A DNA stretch of 64,000 nt from NCBI RefSeq assembly GCF_048771995.1, contig NC_133024.1, positions 4,910,001-4,974,000 on the forward strand, written 5' to 3'. Position 1 is the first letter of the stretch. The number at the start of each line of letters is the position of its first letter. Source of the DNA: Taeniopygia guttata. Its lineage: Eukaryota; Chordata; Aves; Passeriformes; Estrildidae. The notes beneath the pieces are model-generated. The model had not been told where the DNA came from. It worked only from the letters and a program-made list of their open reading frames with translations, and did no database searches. The position numbers and the translations under genes are program-made. Positions 39,201 through 48,737 of the stretch are shown one piece after another.

Positions 39201-42200
39201 TCCACTCAGAAAATGAGTCCACGATTACTCAAAAGCCTTTTAGAGCCCTTTCCTGAAAGGATTTCATAGCCTTCTTCAGAACAAGCCTGAAACTTTTTCT
39301 AAGACACTCTGGACATTCTTAGCTTGTTGAAATTTAGAAATGGTTTGTATATCTGCATGCCTCCAAGTGCCCAGGGTATGTCCAGATTTCAAACTCACGG
39401 AACTAAACTCAAACCTGAGGTTTGATGCCTCTTTGAAGTGCTGAAAAGCTGATTAAGGAGCTGATTTTTGCAATCAGTATCTAAGTTGCCTGCAAACAAG
39501 GCTTACTGCCACACTCTGCTTATATACCACCATCACACTTTCATAACCAATTTAAAATAGTCTGGAGAAAAGTCTAAAGAAGCTGAATCTGTTAAGCTGC
39601 AAGTAAAACTTTCAATACAACAAAACTACTGGGAAAGAAATGTAAACATTCACCTTCTCAGAGATTTCTTGGAAAAAAACATTTTTCATCTTTTAATGAA
39701 GTAGTTCAGTTGCTCCTGCCTGAAAAAATCACTAGCAGGTTTGAGTAAATGAAAAATAATGTCAGATTATAAAATTGAGATCTCTTTTCTGAGAAAAGAA
39801 GCAAAAATATGAATCTTCTTTATAAGCAGGTGCAGTGTATCAGGTTTCAAAGGCTATTTAAGTCTCCTTAATGAATCCAAGGCAAGGGAAATTCTGCTAT
39901 GTATGCAAAAATATCCAGCCCCTGAAACCTTGCAGAGATAACAGAGCTGTTTATTACTGATCTTTCCCAGAGCAGTCTTGGAGTCAGCCAAATGTGGGAA
40001 GGAGTTCTCTTAGGCTGCAGAAATCAGGCTGCAACAAACTATGTGTTGCAGCTTAGCTGGGCTGATCAGCCACCACTCCACAGCTGACCTCATGTGGCAA
40101 GGAGTGTGGCCACTCTCTGGTGGCTGCTCCTTGCTCATGTATCCTTTCTTTACTCCAATATAAAATATTAGTCACAAATGTCTTAGGCTGGTATGCACAT
40201 ACATGAAGTCGGCTGAGCATGCTTTTTTTTTCAGTGTTCAGTGGCAGCCCTTCATATCACTTTTTTCCTACTGCCCCAAAAAAATGCTTTGTATTGTGTA
40301 TGGGGATTGTTCAGCCTGTGGAAGAGAAGACTCTGGGGAGACCTTAAAGCTGCTTCCAGTGCCTAAAGGGGCTCCAAGAGAACTGGAGAGGGACTGGAAC
40401 AAGTGCCTGGAGTGACAGGACAAGGGGGAATGTCTTCCCACTGCTAGAGAACAGGGTTAGATGGGATATTGGGAAGAAATTCTTCCCTGTGAGGCTGTTC
40501 ACTGGAACCAGTTGTTCAGAGAAGTTGTGGCCGCCCTGTCCCTGGACATGTTCCAGGCCATACTGAATGGGGCTTGGGATAACCAGTGGAAAGTGTCCCT
40601 GCTCATGGCATGGGGGTTGGAACAGGCTGACCTTGGGCTACATTGTCCCCCTGTACCAAGCACTGGTGAGGCTGCACCTTGAGTACTAGCTTAGTGTTGT
40701 TGCCTTATTCCAAGGCAGACATTGAGGTGCTGGAGTGTGTCCAGAGAAGGGCTGTTTGAGGGGTCTGGAATATAAGTCATACAAGGAGTGACTGAGAGCA
40801 CTGGCATTGCTGAGTCTGGAGGAGTGGAGGCTCAGGGGAGACATTCTCACACTCTACAAATCCCTGAAAAGAGATCGTATTCAGGCCGTGGTTGGTTTCT
40901 TCTCCCAGGAAACCAGCAAAGGAAATGGCTTCCAGTTGTGCTGAGGGAGATTAAAAAGATTTTCTTCAGTGATGGATTCTTTCAGCCCTGAAACAGACTT
41001 CCCAGAGAAGTCACCAGCCCTGGAAGTGTTTAAAAAATGAGTGAACATGGCACTTTGTGGTATGGTTTAGTGGACTTGGTGGTATTGAGCCCAGGGCTGG
41101 ACTTTATGATCTTGGAGGCTTTTCCTGACCTTAATGATTCTATTCTATGATGCTATGATCTCCAAGGTTCCCTTCCAACCCAAACCACTCTGTGAGTCTT
41201 TGTTTATGTAGGCAATTAATTTTTTTGGCAGAAGCACTCTGCCAAAAAATTATTGAAATATGAAGCTGGGGAAGAGTAGTAGTTATGGGTAGACAACAGC
41301 ATTTGATGCTTGTTTTTTGTTACAGCTTCTTTTAGTTTCTGTTAGTGAGGGCACAGGATAAGATGAGCTTTGAGTAAGTTATAATATGTTCAATGATAGT
41401 TGGTTTTGGAACAGTGATCAGATGTGCTACCATTTTTTTTATGAGATCTGACAAATTCTGAATAAGAAATAGCAAATAATGCTTTTGTGAGTGTCCTAGA
41501 AGAACGGGAGGAAACCTGCTCTAGCTAAAGCTGTCCTTGTACATAGCAGGGGTTCAGGTGGACTAGATGGCATTTAATGTTCCTTCCAACCCAAACTATT
41601 CTATGATTTTATGAAAGTCAGAAAAACATTTGCTTTCTGTTTCTCCCACCTTATTTAGGTGTTATTCCTTCTTTCTCAGGGCAACATGCTTGCAGCTGGT
41701 GCCCATTTCAGTAAGTAAGCTGGCCAGCTATGCATTTTTTTGTTATCTTAGTTAATGTGTGGGGAAGATTGAATTCTTTCTCTTTTGAGAGACCTGGATT
41801 TGATCATAAAGTTTCCTGAACAGGTTTGTGAATAATAAATTTATTTGTAAAAAGAATAATTTCACACAGTAAAACTGCAATGGATAATGAATCTAGCTCT
41901 CTTAAACATATTTAGTCCCTCTGCACCCAAATGGCATTTGAGTTAGAGAAAATTTGGTCTGGGAATGATTTTCCATGGACCTTAATCTTTTCAGGAGCAA
42001 GACTGAACTGACACCACCTAGGCTGTTACTGAAGACATTTCTCTACTCTGGTCTTAAAAGCAGTTTCCCTAAACAACCTGATCCAGGGTTTTACTATCCT
42101 CAGTGTTAGGCTTTTCTTAATCGAAATTTAAACAAGACATATTCTAAAATAAAACTAATAATTTCTTGTCCTATTTCCTTGACATATAAAGAACATTTTT

Positions 42201-45200
42201 TCTCTCCCCTTGTAGCAATAATCTTTTATAGAGAGGAAGACACCTCTTTTAACATATTTCTCTAAATCAGTTCCTTCATTGTTTTCTACTTTCTGAACTG
42301 CTCCTCTGGCTGCCCTGGGAACATTCCACATTTAGCTGGATCTTTCTCAAAGTGTTGCTTACTTTGCACTTCAATCCATTGTCACAAAATATCCTCAACT
42401 CCTTCTTCCCTAGCATTATCCCCAGATTTTTAAGCTCACACTCAACTTCTCATTAATGAAAATACAGGCTAATTCCAGGATCTCTCTTGACATCTCCTCA
42501 CTGACATATGCTGATAACTCTTTCTCGTACAGTTGTTTAGTGCCAGTCTCCAGTCATTCCTTGTGGATGAGAATGCAATTTAAAGGTAGATAAGATTCTG
42601 CCTCAAAATCCTACATGAAGCTGTGATCTTGATGTATTTTTAGGAATATCCATTGTGTTATATATCTCCTGAAGGATTTGAATTATTTTTCTCTTTCTTT
42701 CTTTTATACACTGCTGTATTACTTGACATTACTAGAGCAAGGGGTGCCAAAGAAATAAATAGGAATTTGATTTAAAAGAGAAAAACCCCATTACACAGCA
42801 GTAGTGTGTTCTGGGATTTGGGACTGCTGGAGTTCATGAAGGCAGATGGTTTCCCTGTGCTCAGAAAGGGCTGAGGGAGTCACGCAGCCAAGGGGATGAG
42901 ATGTCAAGGAAGGAACATCCCTTCTATCATCCCTAATGCAACAGCCCAGGTGCTGGCAGTGTATGAGAAAAAGGACTGGAAAGGGGACGTTTTGGACAGG
43001 CGTATTGAGTGGGATTTGTCTAGCCAACGCTACTGACCTTCTCCCTTCTTAAAGAAGAAATAAGCACTGTGACAATGTAAAAGCCTGTTCTTGAGCCAGA
43101 ATTTGGCTGGGATTATGGCTGAAGTATAATTTCTCTACAGTCTTCCAAGTGCTTTTAGAGGTTACAGTGTTGTGCTACAATGCAATCGCTTGCCTTCATG
43201 TTTTCTCTCCAAGGCTCAGGAGGAGGGCATTTCTCTGAGTTGCTGGAATTGTGCTGGACCAGGCCCAAAACAAATGAGATTGAATTTAACCCATCAGTGG
43301 GGAGCCTAGTGAGTTTACAGCTTCAGGCTCTGAAAGCTGATGTTCAGGGCCGCTTCTGTTGGTAAACTCTGGTCTTTTGGACTTCTTTGTCTTCTCCCAC
43401 TGGCTGAGAAACTACCTGCTTCATCTTGCTTAATGAAAAATGTATCTAACTCATATCCAGGTCTATGCTTTAAAGCAGAAAACAAAATCTCTGCTTAGTG
43501 CCATTGTCAGGAAATTTTTCTAAAAGCCCATATATGTTAATGATGGGGTCAAAACTTTGTTTTGGCTATTCATTCTGAGTGTCCCCATTTCCTAATACCA
43601 AACTGAGGGAGGTTTGAGGATTTATTTAATAATATTTTTCTTTTTTCCTTTCTTTGTTTCAGACTGTGGGCAATGGGGAAGGTATATGGGAAGGCATATC
43701 TTCTACTAGATTCACTTTTTTTTTTTCTTTTTTTTTTTTTTTTCTGGCAAACCACAGGAGTGGATGGAGGGAAAGAGAGAATCCCAGGTCCCAGTACAGC
43801 AGGTAGAAGAGTTTTGCTTTCTATTTGAATGGGGTAAATATCACTGCTGTGTGCTTTGTATGTTTGGGGAGCTCACCAGTCCTCAGTGGAGTCAGAATGG
43901 ACCCGTATTCCTTTTCTTGGCCATTTTAGTGAGCTCCCAGCATGAAGTGACATGGATGCACTGCACATCCCTCACCACGCTTCTGCAGATTCCCCATCCT
44001 TCCTAGGTGAACCCCCAGGAAACAACATTTACATCCACTAGCAAAGCTGAGTAAGGTTGACAAATACCCTCCCCTCTTCTAATGTCAACACACCTATATT
44101 TGAACCTTTGCTCTGAATACTTAACACATTTATGAATACATTTATGAGGAGTCATTTGGAGATTTCTCATGGAGGGACCCCAGTTCACAAAGGCACTAAC
44201 AAGACTTTGGTTCAGCGTTAGGCAAACACATTCAGTGTGGCTGCACACTTCAGCTTCAGTAGAGGCTTTAAAAGGTTTTTAAATATTTACACACACTCCT
44301 GAATGAGAGTGAGTTTTGGGGGACATTAAACATTGAACCTGTAGAGGAATGTGAATCAGAGTAAAAACAGGAGGCAGAAAAACTTAAAGAAGTGCAAGAA
44401 CAAAATCTCAACACTTCACTACTCCCATAATTTCTCCTAAAGCATTACCTCATAAGCAATTCCTATAATTCTCATGGATTTGTTTTCATCTTGTTCTGGT
44501 CTGAAAGCAAAACCAGTGAGAGACTCCAAGTCAGAAATACAATGTATTGGGAAAAGAGAAAAGAAACAAAATACATGCAATAATACAAAAGGAAGACCAC
44601 CAACAAAGTCAGAATACAACCTCACACCCCTTTGGCCAGCTGCAGTCCTCTTGGAGAGGCAGATGTGGTTTCTGTTTGAGCAGTGGTCCTGTAGAAAAGG
44701 TGTCATCGGTCCAGTGGAAAACCCCAGCTGTGTCCTCTTGGAAACCTGTGGGAAGGCTGCCACTCTGTCTAAAATATCCCAGGGTATATCTAGGTGGGAA
44801 TGCTCAGCTCCTCTACCTGGTTTGAGGCAGGGCCCCTCTATTCCTGGTCATGGTACACGTTGCTCTCTTCCTGCAAATAGGTTCTTGAGGTTCCTTCAAG
44901 AGGATCAGTCATATCATCATTCCTATATTGTCTGGAATTCTGTGTGTGAGAGACTGGAGCAGCATTGACTCTAGATGAGCTTCTTGTGTTAGGTGTTCCC
45001 CTTTTTAGTTCACATACTTGGGCTGCTCAGGAGGAGGTGGGTTTTCCATCCCACTTCCTCATGTCTTATCTATGTTCTTGAAGAAAAAAACAGAGGTTAC
45101 CTCGTGGAGTGTATCCTCTCTCCTTGGCTGGGGAATGCCAGCTCCTAATGGCAGAGACTCTTGTTGGTTCTGGTGAGATGTGGTAGACTTCTTCCTTAAG

Positions 45201-48200
45201 TTCCTTTTTTAGTTTCTAATGACTCTCTTCAGTCAAGTCCTGGACTTACTCAGCTAACCTTGTTTCCACAGATGAGACATGGGTATGAAATGGGGTGGTG
45301 ACAGTATCCTCATAAATTCTTAGTTTATTGGCCAAGATGCCCACCCTGTCCTTGCCTTCCCTCCAATGCAGTGTTGTCAGGTAACAGGAGTACATCTCTG
45401 GTCCAAGCCATGCAAATTCAACCACATTTGTGATGTGCACTGGACACAATCAGGACTCTTAGGAAATCTCTCATCTTCTGAGAAAATTATCTTTAACACA
45501 GCCAATTCCCTCAGGCTTTTTGCTTTGCTTTTTGTTTCTTCCTCCATGCCAGTCTGCGTAGACACAGACACTGTTGTTTTGCTTTTGGTTCCTTCCTCCT
45601 CTGTGACAGTCTGCGTTGACATGGATGCTGTTGTGTTATTCTGTACAGACACGGACACTGCTGCTTTGCTTCTCGTTTCCCCTTCCTCAAGAAGATGCTG
45701 CAGCACACTGTGTAGTGTTTTGTTTCTAAGCATGTTCTGCTTTGTCTTCTCAAACTGTGCAGAGAAGACAAAGCAGAACTAACAACAACATTATGCTGTC
45801 CTTGGCATCCAGAGGGAACTTAACATTTTCAAAAACTGCTGTGTCAAGCCTGAAAGGTTGGAAAAAATCAATCTTTACCCCTGCCCCCAGGGGCTGTGTG
45901 TAGTTGCCGAGGCCCCAGATGTAGCAGCCTAGATTAGGACAAGCAAACAGAATTGAGTACATATTCCGAATCATGTTCATTGCCTCGGAGGTTATAATGC
46001 AATAGACATAATAGATCAATAAAGCAATTCTCATACCATACCCTGGTCTACATATGAACATTACAATTGCCAGATAATTCCCCACATTCGGAAAAATATA
46101 AGAGAGCTAGGTATAAGGCCCATGTAAGCATGTTAAGCATCATAGTGAATAGGTACCTTCTACAATACAAAATTGAATTCTAACTTTTCTCAGTACCTTG
46201 AGCCCCACATTGGACGCCAAAATTATGTTCTAGTTTGAAAGTGAAAACCAGTGAGAGACTCCAAGTCAGAAATACAATTTATTGGGAAAAGGGAAAAGAA
46301 ACAAAATACATGCAATAATACAAAAGGAAGACCACCAACAAAGTCAGAATACAACCTCACACCCCTTTGGCCAGCGTGTTGGAGTGGCTGCAGTCCTCTT
46401 GGAGTGGCAGATGTGGTTTCTGTTTGAGCAGTGGTCCTGTAGAAAAGGTGTGGCCGGTCTAGTGGAAAACGCCAGCTGTGTCCTCTTGGAAACCTGTGGG
46501 AAGGCTGCCACTCTGTCTAAAAAATTCCAGGATATATCTAGGTGGGAATGCTTAGCTCCTCCCCCCTGGACAGAGCATCTCACCATGGGCTGATGTCATT
46601 CTGAGTCATAGGTGGGTCCTTGATCACCTGTTAAACATAAAATGGGTCCTGGAGGGAGTTATCTCTGAGTGATGTGGTGAGACATCAGGAGATAAGGAAA
46701 ACTGCCCAGAGGCAACTGCTACACAGATGGCAATAGAAAACATCTTGCCTCTCAATCTCGGACACATCTATTAACAGTTGCTTAAATCAAGGGTCCAGCT
46801 TATGCTCCTCTCTCCTCTTCCTGCCCCAAAGCAGTCTTAGAGTGTTTCTGTCCGAAATAGACAAAAAATAGCTACACAGAATAAGATTTAGAAGAGATGT
46901 CAGAAATTACCCCACTCAATAAACCACCTTTCTTACAGCAGTTTCAAAACTCCATCAAGTTCACAGCCCCATGGTGTTGGGTATGCATCAAAAAAGCACA
47001 GGCATCTGACCAAACAGGAACACTTACATCCGGGATTGTCTTTACAGTCTGTGGAGAAATGGTGTCTCTAGGACATGGTTAATCACATTCAAAATTCAAT
47101 GCCTGGTGCACTTTCTTGTCCAGTGAATACTGGAGTATTTTAGGAAATGGGATAGATGTTTTTTGAGGACAGATGTGAAATGGTAATGAACAGATCAATG
47201 AAAGAGATTCCTCAGTTAAGGAGTAGCTTCTCAAAACCTCAAACCATTCACTGGCAAGCAGACAAAATGAGGAAACCCAACACAACAGCTGATTTATCCC
47301 ACTGAGTCTGTCTTTAATTAAAAGCAGAAGCAAAACAAGCCGTGAAAGTCTGTGTGATACTTGGTGACTTGTCATCCTATCCTGTGCTCCTGCCAGACTT
47401 CTGTTCCTGTGTCGGAATTTGTGATTGAAAACTCTTTTCCATGGACAGAGATCAGAGACGGTGGCTCTGGGGGCTCTGTACAGGGGGGTTCCTGACCCCC
47501 TGCCAGGGTCCCAGCCCTTCCAGGGCAGCCAGAGGGATGCCCTGGACTCCCACATTCCTGGGTCAGGGCTCAGGGTGTTCTGGGGCCAACCACTCAGCTG
47601 CTCATGCTGTGTTGGGAGAAAATCAAAGGGAAAAAGCTGCACAGTCCAGGCCTGCTAGTATCAATTGTGATTTCCCTGATGAGATCGGCTCTTCATAGTG
47701 GCTGTAACAGCCTGCTCAGGATTCTTTACAGCCTGGGATCCTTGGCATGGAGCCTGTTCAAATACTATCTGGCTGTAGGGTTCCTCCTTTTCCCTTTTCA
47801 GGTTAGGCAGTGGTGGACAAATACCAGTGTTCACTCTTTAGGGTGTCATCTTCTTCCAGCTCCTTTCAGACAGTTTTGGTACCTGCCTGGGAACACAGAT
47901 TGTTTGGAATGATGGTTCTTCTTGTGGTGGTATTCCAATAGCTTTGCTTCTCTGCTCACGTGGGAGCAGGCTGGCCCAGCAGATAAGCAGCCTGAATGCT
48001 GCCAGGCCCAAACTGAGAGTCAGAAAAGGAGTTTAATGTTATTTTGGGTGTCATAGTAGGTTGTGTGATTGCAGCCCAGGGTTCCCCTGCCACCCTTGCT
48101 GTTGGCTGGGTGCTCGCTGTGCTGGCTTCACCCAGTGTCTTGCAGAGCTGTCAGGCCCAGCAACACCACACAGCGGTGGTTTGGGAAACCCAGCAGGAAT

Positions 48201-48408
48201 GTGCACTTGCTCACAGCATTTTCCTTCTTCCAGACAATGCAACAAGACTTCCAATGGGAGTGACAGCTGCGACTTGATGTGCTGTGGCAGAGGCTACAAC
48301 CCCTACATGGACAAAGTGGTGGAGCGTTGCCACTGCAAATACCACTGGTGCTGCTACGTGACCTGTAAAAAGTGTGAGAGGACTGTCGAGAGATATGTGT
48401 GCAAATGA
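24124..48408 (+). CDS. WNT11: WNT11, secreted Wnt-family signalling protein (five coding exons, 354 aa)
   Basis: Joining 24124-24206, 33176-33411, 33972-34249, 35689-35981 and 48234-48408 gives 1065 nt: 354 codons and a TGA. The human and chicken proteins have the same length. Visible features are an N-terminal hydrophobic signal peptide (about residues 1-24), N-glycosylation sequons at N40, N90, N300 and N304, the family motif [11 protein letters not shown] at 209-219 with S215 as the serine that Porcupine palmitoleoylates in Wnts, and a cysteine-rich C-terminal domain ending in C353-K354. Known family role: a secreted lipid-modified ligand for Frizzled receptors, acting mostly through non-canonical (planar polarity, calcium, JNK) signalling in gastrulation movements, heart and kidney development. 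Birds also have a WNT11B paralogue; the close match to mammalian WNT11 favours WNT11 here. Every junction is GT-AG and no frame break is seen, so the gene looks intact. Confidence 0.97.
25000..25042. repeat. AT/TG-rich microsatellite-like stretch
   Basis: Alternating TATA and TATG units (ATATAGATATATATGTATG). WNT11 intron 2. Confidence 0.8.
25115..25170. repeat. 22-bp tandem repeat, about 2.5 copies
   Basis: GAGTTTTCCCAC begins at 25115 and 25137, and a partial third copy (GAGTTTTCCC) at 25159, with TTTCCATT between. In WNT11 intron 2. Confidence 0.9.
25572..25630 (+). mobile_element. CR1 tail fragment
   Basis: GAACTAGATGATTTTTAAGG followed by TTCCAAGCCATTCCATAATC, a short decayed CR1 3' end in WNT11 intron 2. 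Confidence 0.55.
27501..27560. repeat. 30-bp tandem duplication
   Basis: Two adjacent 30-bp copies (27501-27530, 27531-27560) differing at one base near the end. Each contains the palindrome GAGATATCTC. In WNT11 intron 2. Confidence 0.95.
27842..27985. repeat. T/G-rich low-complexity tract, (TTTG)n
   Basis: Repeated TTTG/TTTTG and runs of T; open frames through it are composition artefacts. WNT11 intron 2. Confidence 0.88.
31722..31812 (-). mobile_element. CR1 tail fragment
   Basis: Reverse CR1 3' end: ATCATAGAATCATTTAGGTT, GGAAAAGACATGTGTGATCA, GAGTCCAACC. Lies in WNT11 intron 2. Confidence 0.85.
33176..33411 (+). CDS. WNT11: WNT11 coding exon 2
   Basis: The exon follows a CTCAG acceptor ending at 33175 and stops at the donor GTAAAC (33412). 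It encodes residues 28-106 and the first base of G107. It contains the NQT sequon at N40, the conserved cysteines C45, C59, C80 and C91, and the Wnt signature DMRWNCSS with the N90 sequon. A (TG)n microsatellite starts 43 bp after the donor. Confidence 0.96.
33412..33971 (+). other. WNT11: WNT11 intron 3
   Basis: 560 bp, GTAAAC to TTTCAG, with a TG microsatellite near its start. No other feature seen. Confidence 0.93.
33455..33477. repeat. (TG)n microsatellite
   Basis: About 11.5 TG repeats in WNT11 intron 3, 43 bp after the exon 2 donor. Confidence 0.97.
33972..34249 (+). CDS. WNT11: WNT11 coding exon 3
   Basis: Acceptor TTTCAG ends at 33971; donor GTAACA begins at 34250. The exon encodes residues 107-199, including [14 protein letters not shown] and the cysteine-containing GDLPGCSCG and RWGGCADN blocks. 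The mammalian sequon at N160 (NLS) reads NLN here, so that glycosylation site is absent. The exon ends in phase 0 after GRQ. Confidence 0.97.
34250..35688 (+). other. WNT11: WNT11 intron 4
   Basis: 1439 bp, GTAACA to TTGCAG. T-rich around 35030-35130; nothing else recognised. Confidence 0.93.
35689..35981 (+). CDS. WNT11: WNT11 coding exon 4 (lipid-acceptor serine)
   Basis: Acceptor TTTTGCAG ends at 35688; donor GTGAGG begins at 35982. It encodes residues 200-296 and two bases of R297. It carries the most diagnostic Wnt motif, [11 protein letters not shown], where S215 corresponds to the serine acylated by Porcupine and needed for secretion and Frizzled binding. It also holds the [13 protein letters not shown] and [10 protein letters not shown] blocks that are specific to the WNT11 subfamily. 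Confidence 0.97.
37025..37127 (+). mobile_element. CR1 tail fragment
   Basis: Forward CR1 end with GGGCTTGGCAGTGCTGCGGA, TTGATGATTTTAGAGGGC and AATGATTCTGTGATTCTG, in WNT11 intron 5. Confidence 0.8.
40300..41205 (+). mobile_element. CR1 LINE split by a second CR1
   Basis: 40300-40638 is a CR1 that runs as far as GGGGTTGGAACAGGCTGA. The expected continuation, GATCTCCAAGGTTCCCTTCC, appears only at 41157, followed by CAACCCAAACCACTCTGTGA. The piece between is another CR1 with its own tail. Confidence 0.8.
40640..41156 (+). mobile_element. CR1 LINE inserted into another CR1
   Basis: Forward CR1 with GTGAGGCTGCACCTTGAGTA, TCCAGAGAAGGGCTGTTTGA, ACACTCTACAAATCCCTGAA and a complete tail ATTCTATTCTATGATGCTAT. 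It interrupts the older copy at its 3' end. Confidence 0.82.
41505..41615 (+). mobile_element. CR1 tail fragment
   Basis: GGTGGACTAGATGGCATTTA, CCTTCCAACCCAAACTATTC and TATGATTTTATGA mark a forward CR1 3' end. Confidence 0.85.
44492..44815 (-). repeat. 3' LTR of the intronic endogenous retrovirus, truncated
   Basis: About 320 bp match the 5' LTR with scattered substitutions; the sequences diverge after about 44812. The U3 start and the polypurine tract therefore appear deleted or replaced. The polyadenylation signal is mutated (AATACA on the minus strand at 44543-44548). Confidence 0.7.
45377..45733 (-). pseudogene. Retroelement ORF 2 with repeated TQT motifs, unrecognised
   Basis: A 118-codon frame just after ORF 1, in another phase. 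Residues 20-70 are imperfect repeats of a Ser/Thr-rich and Glu/Lys-rich unit, each with STQT (T40-T42 and T59-T61); the older half reads SVQN at the matching place. TQT is the core of the motif bound by dynein light chain DYNLL/LC8. The C-terminal part has two cysteines but no complete CCHC zinc knuckle. It could be a Gag fragment. Function is unknown. Confidence 0.35.
45734..45779. repeat. Perfect inverted repeat, 18-bp arms with 10-nt loop
   Basis: GTTCTGCTTTGTCTTCTC (45734-45751) and its exact reverse complement (45762-45779) flank a 10-nt spacer. It lies at the junction of the two retroelement ORFs: the ORF 1 stop is at 45750-45752 and the ORF 2 ATG is at 45733. Confidence 0.9.
45750..46085 (-). 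pseudogene. Retroelement ORF 1, unrecognised
   Basis: A 111-codon frame starting 116 nt after the primer binding site with an N-terminal Met-Gly-Asn, which resembles the myristoylation start of many Gag proteins. It has two hydrophobic stretches (about residues 3-32 and 98-111). It matches no family I can name and is too short for a complete Gag. It may be a Gag remnant, a leader protein, or a chance frame. Confidence 0.35.
46202..46219 (-). other. Retroviral primer binding site, tRNA-Lys1,2-like
   Basis: Minus strand TGGCGTCCAATGTGGGGC, six bases from the LTR end. It differs at two positions from the standard tRNA-Lys1,2 site TGGCGCCCAACGTGGGGC; both are C-to-T changes at CpG, as expected from methylated-cytosine decay. 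Confidence 0.8.
46226..46764 (-). repeat. 5' LTR of the intronic endogenous retrovirus
   Basis: The U5 end lies at 46226 next to the PBS, and a polyadenylation signal AATAAA reads on the minus strand at 46278-46283. The outer end at 46764 is chosen because the sense strand would start TGTCC and because CATCT follows, matching the left flank. It has a 13-bp insertion near 46377 relative to the other LTR. Confidence 0.65.
47090..47690 (-). repeat. Possible LTR-derived sequence in WNT11 intron 5
   Basis: GC-rich repeated GGG/CCC phrases at 47440-47590 next to a TTTAATTAAAG-like signal near 47313 resemble bird ERVL LTRs. A 187-codon minus-strand frame (47079-47642) runs through it but has no recognisable protein features. 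Assignment is tentative. Confidence 0.28.
48234..48408 (+). CDS. WNT11: WNT11 coding exon 5 (C-terminal cysteine-rich domain, stop)
   Basis: The acceptor CTTCTTCCAG ends at 48233, 12.25 kb after the previous donor. The exon supplies the last base of R297 and residues 298-354, then TGA at 48406. It contains sequons N300 and N304 and the Wnt C-terminal cysteine cluster ([36 protein letters not shown]) that forms the Frizzled-contacting index-finger domain. The reading frame here extends upstream of the acceptor only by chance. Confidence 0.97.
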
Positions 48409-48731
48409 AAACTCTCCTCTGCACACCTGGGAGCTAAGACAGCAGCGGCAGCCCAGCACTATTTGGAGAAAACATTTCCTTGACTAGACATCATTTATCT
48501 TGTAAAGACACAGACTTGAGGAGAGATAGCAGGAGGAAAAGCAACAATCATACCAGTAAAAATAAGAATGTAAAAAAACCTCTCAAAAAGCAACAAACCC
48601 ACAAATGTTTCTCTCCACCAATAAAATGCTTCCTGAGAAGACAAAACCTCATTTGGGATGGTATCTTCTTCCAAAATATTTCCTATGGTTGCCAATGATG
48701 TCCGGCCATCAAGTGCCTTAGTATTCTGAGA

Positions 48732-48737
48732 AATAAA
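48732..48737 (+). promoter_or_regulatory. WNT11: Possible proximal polyadenylation signal
   Basis: AATAAA 324 nt after the WNT11 stop codon. If used it would give a short 3' UTR of about 350 nt. Confidence 0.4.

Larger units (their letters stand above)
44492..46764 (-). mobile_element. Degenerate endogenous retrovirus (class II/ERVK-like, short) in WNT11 intron 5
   Basis: Two copies of one sequence in the same orientation (44492-about 44812 and 46226 onward) flank about 1.4 kb. Next to the right copy, at 46202-46219, the minus strand reads TGGCGTCCAATGTGGGGC, close to the primer binding site complementary to tRNA-Lys1,2, which fixes the sense as minus. Both LTR copies begin TGTTCT on the + strand (sense end AGAACA). 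A possible 5-bp target duplication, CATCT, lies at 44487-44491 and 46765-46769. The internal part has two short open frames but no recognised protease, polymerase or envelope, so the copy could not move by itself. Confidence 0.8.
35982..48233 (+). other. WNT11: WNT11 intron 5, rich in transposons
   Basis: 12252 bp, GTGAGG to TTCCAG, the longest intron. It carries CR1 copies including a nested pair, the minus-strand retrovirus, a possible LTR at 47.1-47.7 kb and a T-run at 43709-43744. 37.1-40.3 kb and 41.6-44.5 kb show no gene or recognised repeat. Confidence 0.9.

Noticed and set aside
44474..44968. 164-codon plus-strand frame
   Set aside because: Runs antisense through the truncated retroviral LTR; the second LTR has the same shadow frame (46282-46593).
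47079..47642. 187-codon minus-strand frame
   Set aside because: No recognisable protein features; lies inside WNT11 intron 5 in sequence that resembles an LTR.
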